The position numbers were made by a program, and so were the translations under genes. This document shows positions 1 through 6,793 of a stretch of 9,639 bases of DNA, in pieces. Within the stretch, counting starts at the first letter, position 1. Every line of letters begins with the position of its first letter. Origin of the DNA: Bacteroidales bacterium (lineage in GTDB: Bacteria; Bacteroidota; Bacteroidia; Bacteroidales; Muribaculaceae); NCBI GenBank assembly GCA_004554255.1, contig SFNC01000071.1, forward strand, positions 1 to 9,639. The letters are read 5' to 3'. Below the pieces are notes generated by a model that was not told the DNA's origin, did no database searches, and was given only the letters and a program-made list of their open reading frames with translations.

Positions 1-39
1 GTTATTATTAACAATGGCGCGGGCATATCGGTTTATAAG

Positions 40-58
40 CGGTGTGGGCTACACACCG
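40..58 (-). terminator. Possible hairpin downstream of apt
   Basis: A perfect 7-bp inverted repeat, CGGTGTG/CACACCG, with a 5-nt loop lies 7 bases beyond the apt stop codon. Its position suggests an RNA hairpin that ends or attenuates the ybeY-mnmG-apt transcript. It lacks a clear U-run (the minus strand continues CTTATAAACC), so a role as an intrinsic terminator is only inferred; it could equally protect the 3' end of the mRNA. I see no convincing gene in positions 1-65. Confidence 0.35.
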
Positions 59-65
59 ACTTGAA

Positions 66-584
66 TTAGTACTTGATGAGCGAGGTTACCTCTGCATCGG
101 CGGGCAATGTGGCACGTCCGTTGAGGGCGGTAAGCTCTATGATGAAGTTGATGTAGATTTTCTTGGGATTCATGCTCTTCACCAGCTCATAAGCAGCAGC
201 CATGGTGCCGCCGGTTGCAAGAACATCGTCGTGCAGAACAACAACATCATCTTCTGTGATGGCGTCGCGGTGCATCTCTATCACATCCACACCATATTCT
301 TTAGTATATTCTGCGCGTACAGTGTCGGCAGGAAGCTTTCCGGGCTTGCGAGCGGGAACAAATCCGGCGCCGAGTTCAAAAGCAAGAATCGAACCGCCGA
401 TAAAGCCACGGCTCTCAATTCCTACTACTTTGGTAACACCTTTGTCGCGATACATCTGCGAAAGATCCCAGCCGATAATATGCAGCGCACGGGGATCCTT
501 GAAGACAGTTGTCAGATCCTTGAACACGATTCCCTTAGTGGGGAAATCAATCACATCACGAATTTTTGATTTAATATATTCCAT
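66..584 (-). CDS. apt: Adenine phosphoribosyltransferase
   Basis: Cytosolic purine-salvage enzyme that converts adenine and PRPP to AMP and pyrophosphate. The 172-aa product is the usual APT length. It shows the N-terminal GIVFKD segment (about 18-23), the GIESRGF block (55-61), ARKPGKLP (78-85, an APT hallmark) and the PRPP-binding loop HDDVLATGGT (118-127). In the usual loop, VDDLLATGGT, the first residue is Val; here it is His. The start chosen is the ATG at 582-584, giving MEYIKSKIRDVIDF. The reading frame stays open upstream to an ATG at 648-650, but that extension would begin MFHVEH, which is simply the translated parS palindrome, so it is rejected. The gene lies downstream of mnmG on the same strand, with a 95-bp gap holding parS, and is probably co-transcribed with it. 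I see no clear TAnnTTTG promoter of its own. Confidence 0.96.
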   Translation of the reverse strand: MEYIKSKIRDVIDFPTKGIVFKDLTTVFKDPRALHIIGWDLSQMYRDKGVTKVVGIESRGFIGGSILAFELGAGFVPARKPGKLPADTVRAEYTKEYGVDVIEMHRDAITEDDVVVLHDDVLATGGTMAAAYELVKSMNPKKIYINFIIELTALNGRATLPADAEVTSLIKY

Positions 585-631
585 TTTTAAAACGGGGTTA
601 AATAACTGATTATACGAAATTTGAATGGTCC

Positions 632-651
632 AATGTTCCACGTGGAACATT
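632..651. promoter_or_regulatory. parS: parS chromosome-partition site (ParB binding site)
   Basis: A perfect 20-bp palindrome, AATGTTCCACGTGGAACATT, sits in the mnmG-apt gap. Its 16-bp core, TGTTCCACGTGGAACA (634-649), fits the broadly conserved bacterial parS consensus TGTTnCACGTGnAACA at every fixed position. ParB (Spo0J) binds such sites, loads as a CTP-dependent clamp and helps segregate the replication-origin region. Chromosomal parS sites usually cluster near oriC, and mnmG (gidA) is a frequent origin neighbour in other bacteria, so the placement is plausible. Function here is inferred from the sequence match; no parA or parB lies in the window. Confidence 0.9.
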
Positions 652-679
652 ATTTTGTCTGTGTTTTACAATTAGTTTC

Positions 680-2557
680 TCATCTACCCAAGAGCAGCAA
701 CAGAACGTTGACATCAGCCGGTGAGACGCCCGGGATTCGCGCCGCCTGACCTAATGTCGCGGGGCGTTGTCGCTCCAGTTTCTGTCGTGCCTCGGTACTC
801 AGTGCCTTGATTGCAGAATAGTCAAAATCACTCTTCAATTTGATATTCTCAAGTCTGAGCATCTTCTCAGCGTTCTGTTTCTCGCGGTCAATATATCCTT
901 TATACTTTATCTGCACCTGTGCGCTTTCTGCAACTTCGGGGCGGATATCCACGTCTATTGTCTCCAGATACTTCTGCAGCTTAGGAATAATCTCCGCAAG
1001 ACTATCAATCTCAACGCCGGGGCGCGTAAGCAGATTGGATATGCGAACAGACTCTTTCAGCGGCATGGATCCGAGTCCGGTAAGGAAGTCATTCACCTCC
1101 CCACCCTTCACCGCAGTGCGGCTGCAGAAGTCCAACAAGGCAGAAACTGCCGCCTGCTTGCGCTGATATTCCGCATAGCGGTTATCGTCCACAAGTCCGA
1201 CTTCCCGCGCCTTCTCTGTCAGTCGCGAATCGGCATTATCCTGGCGCAAAAGCGTTCTATATTCTGCACGCGATGTAAACATTCTGTATGGCTCATCCAC
1301 GCCTTTTGTGATAAGGTCGTCTATCAGAACTCCGATATACGCCTCGTCTCTGCCAAGAGTGAAGGGCTCCCTGCCCTGCACTAACAATGCCGCATTGGCA
1401 CCGGCTATAAGACCCTGTCCTCCGGCCTCCTCATAGCCGGTTGTTCCGTTTATCTGACCTGCAAAAAACAGGTTGGGAATGCGCTTGGTTGCAAGCGTGG
1501 AGGTCAGCTGACGCGGGTCAAAGAAGTCGTATTCTATAGCGTATCCGGGACGATATATCTGCACGTTGCGCAGGGCCGGAATAGTCTGCAATGCCCGAAT
1601 CTGTATGTCTATCGGCAACGAGCTGCTGAAGCCGTTCAGGTAGTATTCCTGTGTATCCTCACCTTCGGGCTCCAGGAACAACTGGTGCTCGGTCTTGTCG
1701 GCAAAGGTGACGATCTTAGTCTCTATAGAAGGACAATATCGCGGTCCAATGGACTGTATCTGTCCGTTATAAAGCGGCGAATCCGGCAGTCCGCTGCGAA
1801 GAATCTCATGCGTCTCTTCATTAGTGTAGAGAATGTGGCACGGGAGCTGACGCAGTTTACTGCGGCTCTCGGGAAGATAGCTAAAGTGGTGAAAATCAAC
1901 GTCGCCGGGCTGCTCAGAAGTCAATGACCAGTCCACACTGCGGCCGTCTATGCGCACCGGCGTTCCGGTCTTCATCCTGTCTGCCTCAAAGCCCAGCGAC
2001 ACAAGCTGCTCTGTGAGTCCGTAAGAGGCAGGCTCACTCACTCGTCCGCCATGAACTTTGGTTCTGCCTATGTGCATCAGGCCGTTCAGGAAAGTGCCGT
2101 TGGTAAGCACCACGGCGCGCGCCGTGAACCGAGCTCCGTTGCCGGTAACTACTCCACCCACGCGGTCATTGTCTATAATAAGCTCTGTAACAGTGTCTTG
2201 CCACATATCCAGATTCGGAGTATTCTCCAGAATATGTCGCCACGTTGCCGAAAAATACATTCGGTCGCACTGCGCACGCGGACTCCACATGGCCGGACCT
2301 TTGCTGCGGTTGAGCATGCGGAACTGTATGGACGAGGCGTCCGTAACGCAGCCCATCATTCCGCCCATAGCGTCTATTTCCCTGACAATCTGACCTTTAG
2401 CAATACCTCCTACTGCCGGATTGCAGCTCATCTGCGCTATTTTGTTCATATCCATAGTCACCAGCAGTGTGGACGCACCCAGACGCGCGGCAGCATGGGC
2501 GGCCTCGCATCCGGCATGGCCGGCTCCTACGACTATTACATCAAAATCAAATTTCAT
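680..2557 (-). CDS. mnmG: tRNA uridine-5-carboxymethylaminomethyl(34) synthesis enzyme MnmG (GidA)
   Basis: FAD-dependent enzyme that works with MnmE to install the cmnm5 group on U34 of certain tRNAs, using methylene-tetrahydrofolate; it supports accurate decoding of purine-ending codons. At 625 aa it is full length. Visible motifs are the Rossmann FAD loop GAGHAGCEAA (11-20), MSCNPAVGGIAKG (43-55) with Cys45, GPRYCPSIETK (271-281, GidA signature 1) with Cys275, and the C-terminal flavin segment GTTGYEEAGGQGLIAGANAA (371-390, signature 2). The two cysteines correspond to the pair known to be needed for catalysis in E. coli MnmG. The C-terminal helical domain that contacts MnmE and tRNA is present. 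The ATG start lies 18 bp after the ybeY stop, so the two genes are almost certainly co-transcribed. Confidence 0.98.
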   Translation of the reverse strand: MKFDFDVIVVGAGHAGCEAAHAAARLGASTLLVTMDMNKIAQMSCNPAVGGIAKGQIVREIDAMGGMMGCVTDASSIQFRMLNRSKGPAMWSPRAQCDRMYFSATWRHILENTPNLDMWQDTVTELIIDNDRVGGVVTGNGARFTARAVVLTNGTFLNGLMHIGRTKVHGGRVSEPASYGLTEQLVSLGFEADRMKTGTPVRIDGRSVDWSLTSEQPGDVDFHHFSYLPESRSKLRQLPCHILYTNEETHEILRSGLPDSPLYNGQIQSIGPRYCPSIETKIVTFADKTEHQLFLEPEGEDTQEYYLNGFSSSLPIDIQIRALQTIPALRNVQIYRPGYAIEYDFFDPRQLTSTLATKRIPNLFFAGQINGTTGYEEAGGQGLIAGANAALLVQGREPFTLGRDEAYIGVLIDDLITKGVDEPYRMFTSRAEYRTLLRQDNADSRLTEKAREVGLVDDNRYAEYQRKQAAVSALLDFCSRTAVKGGEVNDFLTGLGSMPLKESVRISNLLTRPGVEIDSLAEIIPKLQKYLETIDVDIRPEVAESAQVQIKYKGYIDREKQNAEKMLRLENIKLKSDFDYSAIKALSTEARQKLERQRPATLGQAARIPGVSPADVNVLLLLLGR

Positions 2558-2575
2558 GCGGTAAATAACACTATA

Positions 2576-3016
2576 TCAGACTCCAAACTGCAATCGGGAA
2601 AGCATCTCAAGGGCCTTGTCCTCGTTCTGCTCCATTATCTCACGCTCGCCCGGGCCTTTGTCGTTGATGCCACACAAATGCAGCACGCCATGTATTATAA
2701 CCCGGTATAACTCAATAATATAAGGTGCACCCTGATTACGGGCATTGGAAGCTACGGTATCCAACGAAATAACAAGATCGCCACGCAACAGTCGCCCGCG
2801 GCAATAGTCAAACGTTATAATATCGGTGAAATAATCGTGTTGCAGGAATTCCCGGTTAACCTTAAGTATGTACTCGTCATTGCAAAAGATATACGAAAGG
2901 TTACCCACCGTCCGGTGGTGCGAGGCTGCTACCTGCCCAATCCACTCTTCCAATAGAGCAAAATCCAACCGGGGCAGTTCTGCGCCCTCGGCTTGCCAAA
3001 TAATGCGCTCTGACAT
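2576..3016 (-). CDS. ybeY: Endoribonuclease YbeY (16S rRNA maturation and ribosome quality control)
   Basis: Single-domain metal-dependent RNase of the UPF0054 family, needed in many bacteria for 16S rRNA 3'-end maturation and late 70S quality control. The 146-aa product has the family blocks in order: NREFLQHDYFTDIITF (54-69; usual form N-x-x-yR-x-x-d-x-pTDVLSF), RGDLVIS (78-84) and the metal-binding motif HGVLHLCGINDK (109-120). The classic motif is H-x3-H-x5-H; here His109 and His113 are kept but the third ligand position is Asp119. I recall this Asp as common in Bacteroidetes, so I do not read the gene as broken. It is the first gene of the minus-strand set and has a consensus promoter 55-85 bp upstream of its ATG. 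Confidence 0.95.
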   Translation of the reverse strand: MSERIIWQAEGAELPRLDFALLEEWIGQVAASHHRTVGNLSYIFCNDEYILKVNREFLQHDYFTDIITFDYCRGRLLRGDLVISLDTVASNARNQGAPYIIELYRVIIHGVLHLCGINDKGPGEREIMEQNEDKALEMLSRLQFGV

Positions 3017-3041
3017 TCTAAATCAATTAATGCGCCGTCGG

Positions 3042-3057
3042 GCAATGCCCTCATTGC
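3042..3057 (-). other. Short hairpin in the ybeY 5' leader
   Basis: A 6-bp perfect stem, GCAATG/CATTGC, with a 4-nt loop lies in the predicted ybeY leader, about 25 nt upstream of the ATG. Flanking GGC and GCC bases could lengthen the stem with a bulge. It may affect translation or mRNA stability, but nothing else supports a function. Confidence 0.3.
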
Positions 3058-3070
3058 GCCAATTAAGTCA

Positions 3071-3101
3071 CAAAGTTAATAATAAAAATCCAAATCTCAA
3101 A
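3071..3101 (-). promoter_or_regulatory. Bacteroidetes-type promoter for ybeY-mnmG-apt
   Basis: On the minus strand TTTG (3101-3098) is followed by exactly 19 bases and then TAACTTTG (3078-3071). This matches the -33 TTTG and -7 TAnnTTTG elements recognised by the Bacteroidetes primary sigma factor, with ideal spacing. Transcription would begin near 3064, leaving a leader of about 48 nt before the ybeY ATG. No other match of this quality lies between here and apt. Confidence 0.75.
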
Positions 3102-3376
3102 CATTTTTGTAATATTACATATTTTAACATAAACACACGGCGCATTTAAACTGCGTTAACAATTCAATTCTATTTTCAATCTTTACGCGATAAGAATAAA
3201 ACTCCTCTTTCATTTTATAATTCAGCGCATTAGGCGTATATTTTGCCATTTTTAAGCCCCTGAGAATCGCTCGGAAAACAAAACCCGAGCAGTCGCACGA
3301 AAATTTCACCGCCAAAATTCATAAAATCGGCAATAAAAAATTTACGGTACCTGATTATAATTTGCAAAAAAAGCAG
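3102..3376. other. AT-rich divergent intergenic region without a supported gene
   Basis: This is non-coding DNA between the outward-facing promoters of ybeY and the glycosyltransferase genes. It is AT-rich with long A and T runs. The only structure I see is a 6-bp inverted repeat, GCTCGG/CCGAGC (3269-3274 and 3285-3290), around an A-rich 10-nt loop, which has no U-tract and no obvious job. A minus-strand open frame of 63 codons crosses the region but has no recognisable domain, promoter or convincing start. Confidence 0.5.
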
Positions 3377-3384
3377 TACCTTTG
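3377..3384 (+). promoter_or_regulatory. Probable -7 promoter element for the glycosyltransferase operon
   Basis: TACCTTTG fits the Bacteroidetes -7 consensus TAnnTTTG and lies 25 bp upstream of the chosen ATG at 3409. The -33 region at the expected spacing (about 3354-3357) reads ATTA rather than TTTG, so the promoter is weaker by sequence than the others in the window. Because the element overlaps a possible TTG start at 3382, it argues that translation starts at 3409 instead. Confidence 0.6.
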
Positions 3385-3408
3385 CACTTAAAATTTGTAG
3401 CGGAAAAA

Positions 3409-4164
3409 ATGGACTATATCTCGGCCACCATTATAACCTACAACGAGGCATCACGGATTTCCGACTGCCTCGAATCGTTACGCATCGGCCGACTGGTCGA
3501 CGAGATTATCGTTGTCGACTCAGGCTCCACCGACAACACCGCCGAGATTTGCCGAAAGGCCGGATGCCGAGTTGTGGTGCGTCCATTCCGTGGATACGGC
3601 ATACAACGCCAGTACGCCACTTCGCTAACCTCAAACAATTACATCCTCGCTATAGATGCCGACGAGTGTCTCTCCGACGAACTCGCCGACACCCTCATGC
3701 ACATCAAAGAGTCAGGATTCGAGCACCGCGTTTACGCAATGCCCACATTAGAATATATTATGGGCCGACAGGTGCACGCCGAACCCGCCGGGAAATCCCC
3801 CATCCGACTCTTCAACAAAAGATACGCCCAGTGGAACCTGGACGATGTAGGCGAACGCGTCACCTTCCCAAACTCCCTGCAACCCGAATTGCTGAAGGGA
3901 CACCTCATGCACCGACGAGCACGAACCGCGAAGGAACTGTACGACAAGGAGCTGCACAAGTCCGTTATATCCGCGCGCATCCACTGCTCCACCGTCGGTA
4001 AGGTTGGCCGCGCAACTCCGCAGCTCAAGGCTCTGAAAGCCTTTTGCCACCAATACTTTGGCAATAAAGGCTTTATGGACGGCAAAACTGGATACGTAAT
4101 AGCAGTAACCAAAGCACGTGCCGTTAAGAACGCCTTCGCAATGATGCGCAAACAGAAAATCTAA
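3409..4164 (+). CDS. Family 2 glycosyltransferase, WaaE/KdtX-like (LPS core-type)
   Basis: Inverting GT-A glycosyltransferase, probably acting on the inner face of the cytoplasmic membrane to add a sugar to a lipid-linked surface glycan such as the LPS core. The 251-aa product starts with the GT2 fold (IITYNEASRISDCLESL, 8-24), then DSGSTDNT (37-44) for nucleotide-sugar binding and the metal-binding DADE (83-86). The C-terminal GFMDGKTGYVIA (221-232) resembles the GF-x-DG segment of the WaaE beta-1,4-glucosyltransferase-like subfamily. No membrane segment is evident. Donor and acceptor cannot be read from the sequence. An in-frame TTG at 3382 would add nine residues, but it falls inside the promoter element, so the ATG at 3409 is preferred. 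The next gene follows after 12 bp. Confidence 0.9.
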   Translation: MDYISATIITYNEASRISDCLESLRIGRLVDEIIVVDSGSTDNTAEICRKAGCRVVVRPFRGYGIQRQYATSLTSNNYILAIDADECLSDELADTLMHIKESGFEHRVYAMPTLEYIMGRQVHAEPAGKSPIRLFNKRYAQWNLDDVGERVTFPNSLQPELLKGHLMHRRARTAKELYDKELHKSVISARIHCSTVGKVGRATPQLKALKAFCHQYFGNKGFMDGKTGYVIAVTKARAVKNAFAMMRKQKI

Positions 4165-4176
4165 TCCCATACCGTT

Positions 4177-5094
4177 ATGCAAATCATTGACATTCACGCC
4201 AACCAGTCCCCCACCCCCCTCCCGCAGGTGAGCGATAAGCTCAAAGAGCTTTATGGCATTGAATGTCATGGTGTTGACGCCTCAGCGCTCAGCGCCTTCA
4301 CTGCGCTGAACATTGCCACAAAACTGAAAGACGTCCCCGCAGAGGCTATAATCTGCCACAGGCGCAAAGACCTCGTGGCCGCAATAGACTCCCTGCGCCT
4401 CCGCGGAATAAAAAAAGGCTCCGTAAAGATTATTTACGCCCCCGCCGACGAAAAGTCTCTTGACGAAAAACTCACTTCGGCAACCCTGAAAGCTACCGAT
4501 ATAATAGTCGTTCCGACCAAAGCCGACACACTTAATCAGAACTTTTCCGGCGCGAATATAATTGTCATAGAACCGACTGCTCCACTTGGCGAAGAAACCC
4601 CTGTCTCCGTACCACAAACCGGACACAGCCACCTGAATATCACATGGTTAGGACCAATAAACGAGTATCAGCGCCTGCAGAACCTTGTTAACGCTGTACA
4701 CGCCCTCGGCCCTGATTTCCACATAAATGTCTATGGCACCGGCCCGGCAAGAACCACCATGCCCATCGTAAAAGGCTCGCACTACATGGACGGCCTGAAC
4801 ATTACATGGCACGGCGAGGAATTCGACACCGATACCGCCATCGCAGACTCCGACATCGCCGTGGCAACGACACGCATCCCCTCGCAACAGGACATACGCC
4901 TCCGCGCTTGCTCGGTTCCCGTTTTAAATTCCGAAAACCAAGACGCCCTGATTTCTGAATTATCTGAAATTCAGAAAGATAGAAGCATACTCGCAACACT
5001 GAAAAAACAGGCAAGAACCGAATACAAAACCCGGTTTGCGCTAAGTTTTCACGTGGAACAATGGATGAAACTTCTTTCATCTATCCGTCAGTAA
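4177..5094 (+). CDS. Divergent GT-B (GT4-like) glycosyltransferase
   Basis: The 305-aa product is only distantly like known families. Its second half has the layout of a GT4 nucleotide-sugar-binding domain: WLGPINEYQRLQNLVNAVHAL (157-177, the usual 'G-x-l-x-x-x-KR-x-x-L-i-x-A' strand-helix), VYGTGP (185-190) and WHGEEFD (211-217, the usual 'v-x-f-x-G'). The late E-x7-E motif that normally binds the donor is not obvious; the corresponding region reads ADSDIAVATTRIPSQ. The first half (1-150) is short for an acceptor domain and has no clear motif. No signal peptide or membrane helix is visible, so it is cytosolic. It follows the GT2 gene by 12 bp and probably serves the same glycan, either as an enzyme or as a decayed or accessory partner. 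Residues 290-294 (SFHVE) are encoded by part of a parS-like sequence. Confidence 0.7.
   Translation: MQIIDIHANQSPTPLPQVSDKLKELYGIECHGVDASALSAFTALNIATKLKDVPAEAIICHRRKDLVAAIDSLRLRGIKKGSVKIIYAPADEKSLDEKLTSATLKATDIIVVPTKADTLNQNFSGANIIVIEPTAPLGEETPVSVPQTGHSHLNITWLGPINEYQRLQNLVNAVHALGPDFHINVYGTGPARTTMPIVKGSHYMDGLNITWHGEEFDTDTAIADSDIAVATTRIPSQQDIRLRACSVPVLNSENQDALISELSEIQKDRSILATLKKQARTEYKTRFALSFHVEQWMKLLSSIRQ
5045..5060. promoter_or_regulatory. Degenerate parS-like site inside a gene
   Basis: GTTTTCACGTGGAACA matches the 16-bp parS form TGTTTCACGTGGAACA at 14 positions; only the first two bases differ. The central CACGTG and the right half-site are intact. It lies in the last 50 bp of the GT-B-like gene, about 4.4 kb from the perfect palindrome at 632-651. 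A weak ParB site is plausible, but coding constraint or chance are alternatives. Confidence 0.4.
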
Positions 5095-5131
5095 AAATTT
5101 TAAATCCCTCAATTATAAACAACAATTACCC

Positions 5132-6793
5132 ATGAGCTCAACTATCAAAGTCTACATCACAAACCTGAAGCGTTTCATTGAAATTGAAGGTGGTTCTACT
5201 CTTCTTGACGTTGCACGACAGTTAGGCCCCGAACTCGGCATTGACCCCATCTGCGCGCATGTCAACAACAAAAACGAACCGCTGTCATTCCCGATTTACG
5301 CCTCGAAAGATATTGAGTTCCTGGATATTAAATCGCCCTCCGGAAGACGCACCTACGTCCGCTCCCTGTGCATGATGCTCTATTATGTCGTCAACAAACT
5401 CTACCCCCAGGGACGCCTCAGAATCGAGCACTCTATCTCGCACGGATACTTCTGCCGCATTGAATATGTGGAAAACATTGACACCGAGTTAATTATGGCA
5501 GAAATGCGCAAACTTGTTGAACAGGATATGCCGTTTATCCGCCATGAGGGACGTACCAACGAGGTTTGCGACATCTTCACCCGCCAGGGCCTGGACGACA
5601 AGGTAAAACTTCTGAAATCGGTACACGAGCTTTACACCGTTTTCTACACTCTCGGAGACCTCGCCGACATTTATTACGGCTGCCTCGCACCCTCCACAAG
5701 ACACATCCCCGTCTTCTCGCTCTCGCACTACGAGGACGGCCTGCTGCTTTGCGCATTCGACCCTGCAGACCCCTCGCGCCCCTATGACATCATCTGCCAG
5801 CACAAGATGTTCAAGGCCTTCCATGAGAATTTCACTTTCAATAAAATAGTGGGTGTCAGCAATGTAGGACAGCTTAACGAGGCCGTGGACGCCAACAAAA
5901 CCACCCAGCTCATTAACGTGGCCGAGGCACTCCACAACAAAAATATCGCCGCGCTCGCCGACCAGATCACCGAGCGATACCACAACGGCGGCGCACGCGT
6001 AATCCTTATCGCCGGACCGTCATCTTCGGGTAAAACCACCACCACCAAGCGCCTCGCCGTACAGCTGATGACAAACTTCCTGCGCCCGGTTACAATCTCG
6101 CTGGACAACTACTACCTCAACATCGACCAGCGACCCGTGGACGAACACGGCGAAATAGACTACGAGAGCATCTATGCCCTTGATTTACGCAGACTTAACG
6201 ATGACGTTCGCGACATCCTGGACGGCAAGGTTGTGGACACCCCGATATACTCCTTCGACCTCGGACGACGCATTAACAAAACAATAAAAGTGCACCTCGG
6301 CCCCGGCGATGTGATGATTCTCGAAGGCATACACGGACTCAACCCCGAGCTGATTCCGTCAATCCCCGACAATGCTAAATTCCGCATCTACGTGTCGGCG
6401 CTCACCACCCTCGCCATGGATAACCACAACTGGGTGCCTACCACCGACAACCGACTGCTGCGCCGCATTGTCCGCGACTATAAGTATCGCCGTACCAGTG
6501 CTTTGGAGTCGCTGCAGAGATGGCCGTCCGTTCGCCGCGGCGAGGAAAAATGGATATTCCCCTTCCAGGAATATGCCGATGCCACATTTAACTCAAGCCT
6601 GATTTTTGAAATGGGCGTGATGCGCGATTTCGCCGACAAGGTGCTCAAGGATGTCACCTCCGACAAGCCCGAGTACGCAATCGCATACCGCCTGCGCAAA
6701 TTCCTGAGCTATTTCCGACCCATTCCCATGGAAATGATTCCGCCCACATCGCTTCTGCGCGAATTCCTCGGCGGTTCATCTTTCCATTATTGA
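5132..6793 (+). CDS. TGS-domain uridine kinase-like nucleoside kinase
   Basis: Cytosolic fusion protein of 553 aa. Residues about 1-68 resemble a TGS domain (as in ThrRS and SpoT), with a possible ThrRS second-additional-domain-like stretch after it (about 75-260). The C-terminal half is a P-loop kinase of the phosphoribulokinase/uridine kinase family: Walker A GPSSSGKTTTTKRL (295-308, Lys301), the substrate-loop LDNYY (324-328) and EGIHGLN (398-404). The kinase would phosphorylate a nucleoside such as uridine, but the true substrate is unknown for this architecture, and the N-terminal part hints at RNA or ligand sensing. It starts 37 bp after the GT-B-like gene on the same strand, with no clear promoter in the gap, and overlaps the convergent GH3 gene by 7 bp. 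The same architecture is, as I recall, widespread in Bacteroidetes, where it is annotated as uridine kinase or nucleoside kinase. Confidence 0.88.
   Translation: MSSTIKVYITNLKRFIEIEGGSTLLDVARQLGPELGIDPICAHVNNKNEPLSFPIYASKDIEFLDIKSPSGRRTYVRSLCMMLYYVVNKLYPQGRLRIEHSISHGYFCRIEYVENIDTELIMAEMRKLVEQDMPFIRHEGRTNEVCDIFTRQGLDDKVKLLKSVHELYTVFYTLGDLADIYYGCLAPSTRHIPVFSLSHYEDGLLLCAFDPADPSRPYDIICQHKMFKAFHENFTFNKIVGVSNVGQLNEAVDANKTTQLINVAEALHNKNIAALADQITERYHNGGARVILIAGPSSSGKTTTTKRLAVQLMTNFLRPVTISLDNYYLNIDQRPVDEHGEIDYESIYALDLRRLNDDVRDILDGKVVDTPIYSFDLGRRINKTIKVHLGPGDVMILEGIHGLNPELIPSIPDNAKFRIYVSALTTLAMDNHNWVPTTDNRLLRRIVRDYKYRRTSALESLQRWPSVRRGEEKWIFPFQEYADATFNSSLIFEMGVMRDFADKVLKDVTSDKPEYAIAYRLRKFLSYFRPIPMEMIPPTSLLREFLGGSSFHY

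Noticed and set aside
1..26. Possible start of a minus-strand gene at the ATG at 24-26
   Set aside because: Only eight codons are in the window and they do not resemble uvrC or another expected neighbour; unsupported.
42..569. 175-codon plus-strand frame opposite apt
   Set aside because: It is the antisense shadow of a well-conserved apt gene and has no domain of its own; the same applies to the long opposite-strand frames over mnmG, the glycosyltransferases, the kinase and GH3.
3269..3290. GCTCGG/CCGAGC inverted repeat as a terminator or operator
   Set aside because: No U-tract on either strand and a 10-nt loop; not positioned at the end of any gene. Mentioned only within the intergenic entry.
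3124..3315. 63-codon minus-strand open frame in the ybeY-glycosyltransferase gap
   Set aside because: No recognisable domain, no promoter match upstream, lies in AT-rich DNA between two outward-facing promoters; likely chance.
3382..3408. TTG start adding nine residues to the GT2 glycosyltransferase
   Set aside because: The codon overlaps the TACCTTTG promoter element and would precede the likely transcription start; the ATG at 3409 fits the family start.
4117..4124. CACGTG-containing GCACGTGC as another parS site
   Set aside because: Only the central six bases match; the outer TGTT/AACA arms are absent.
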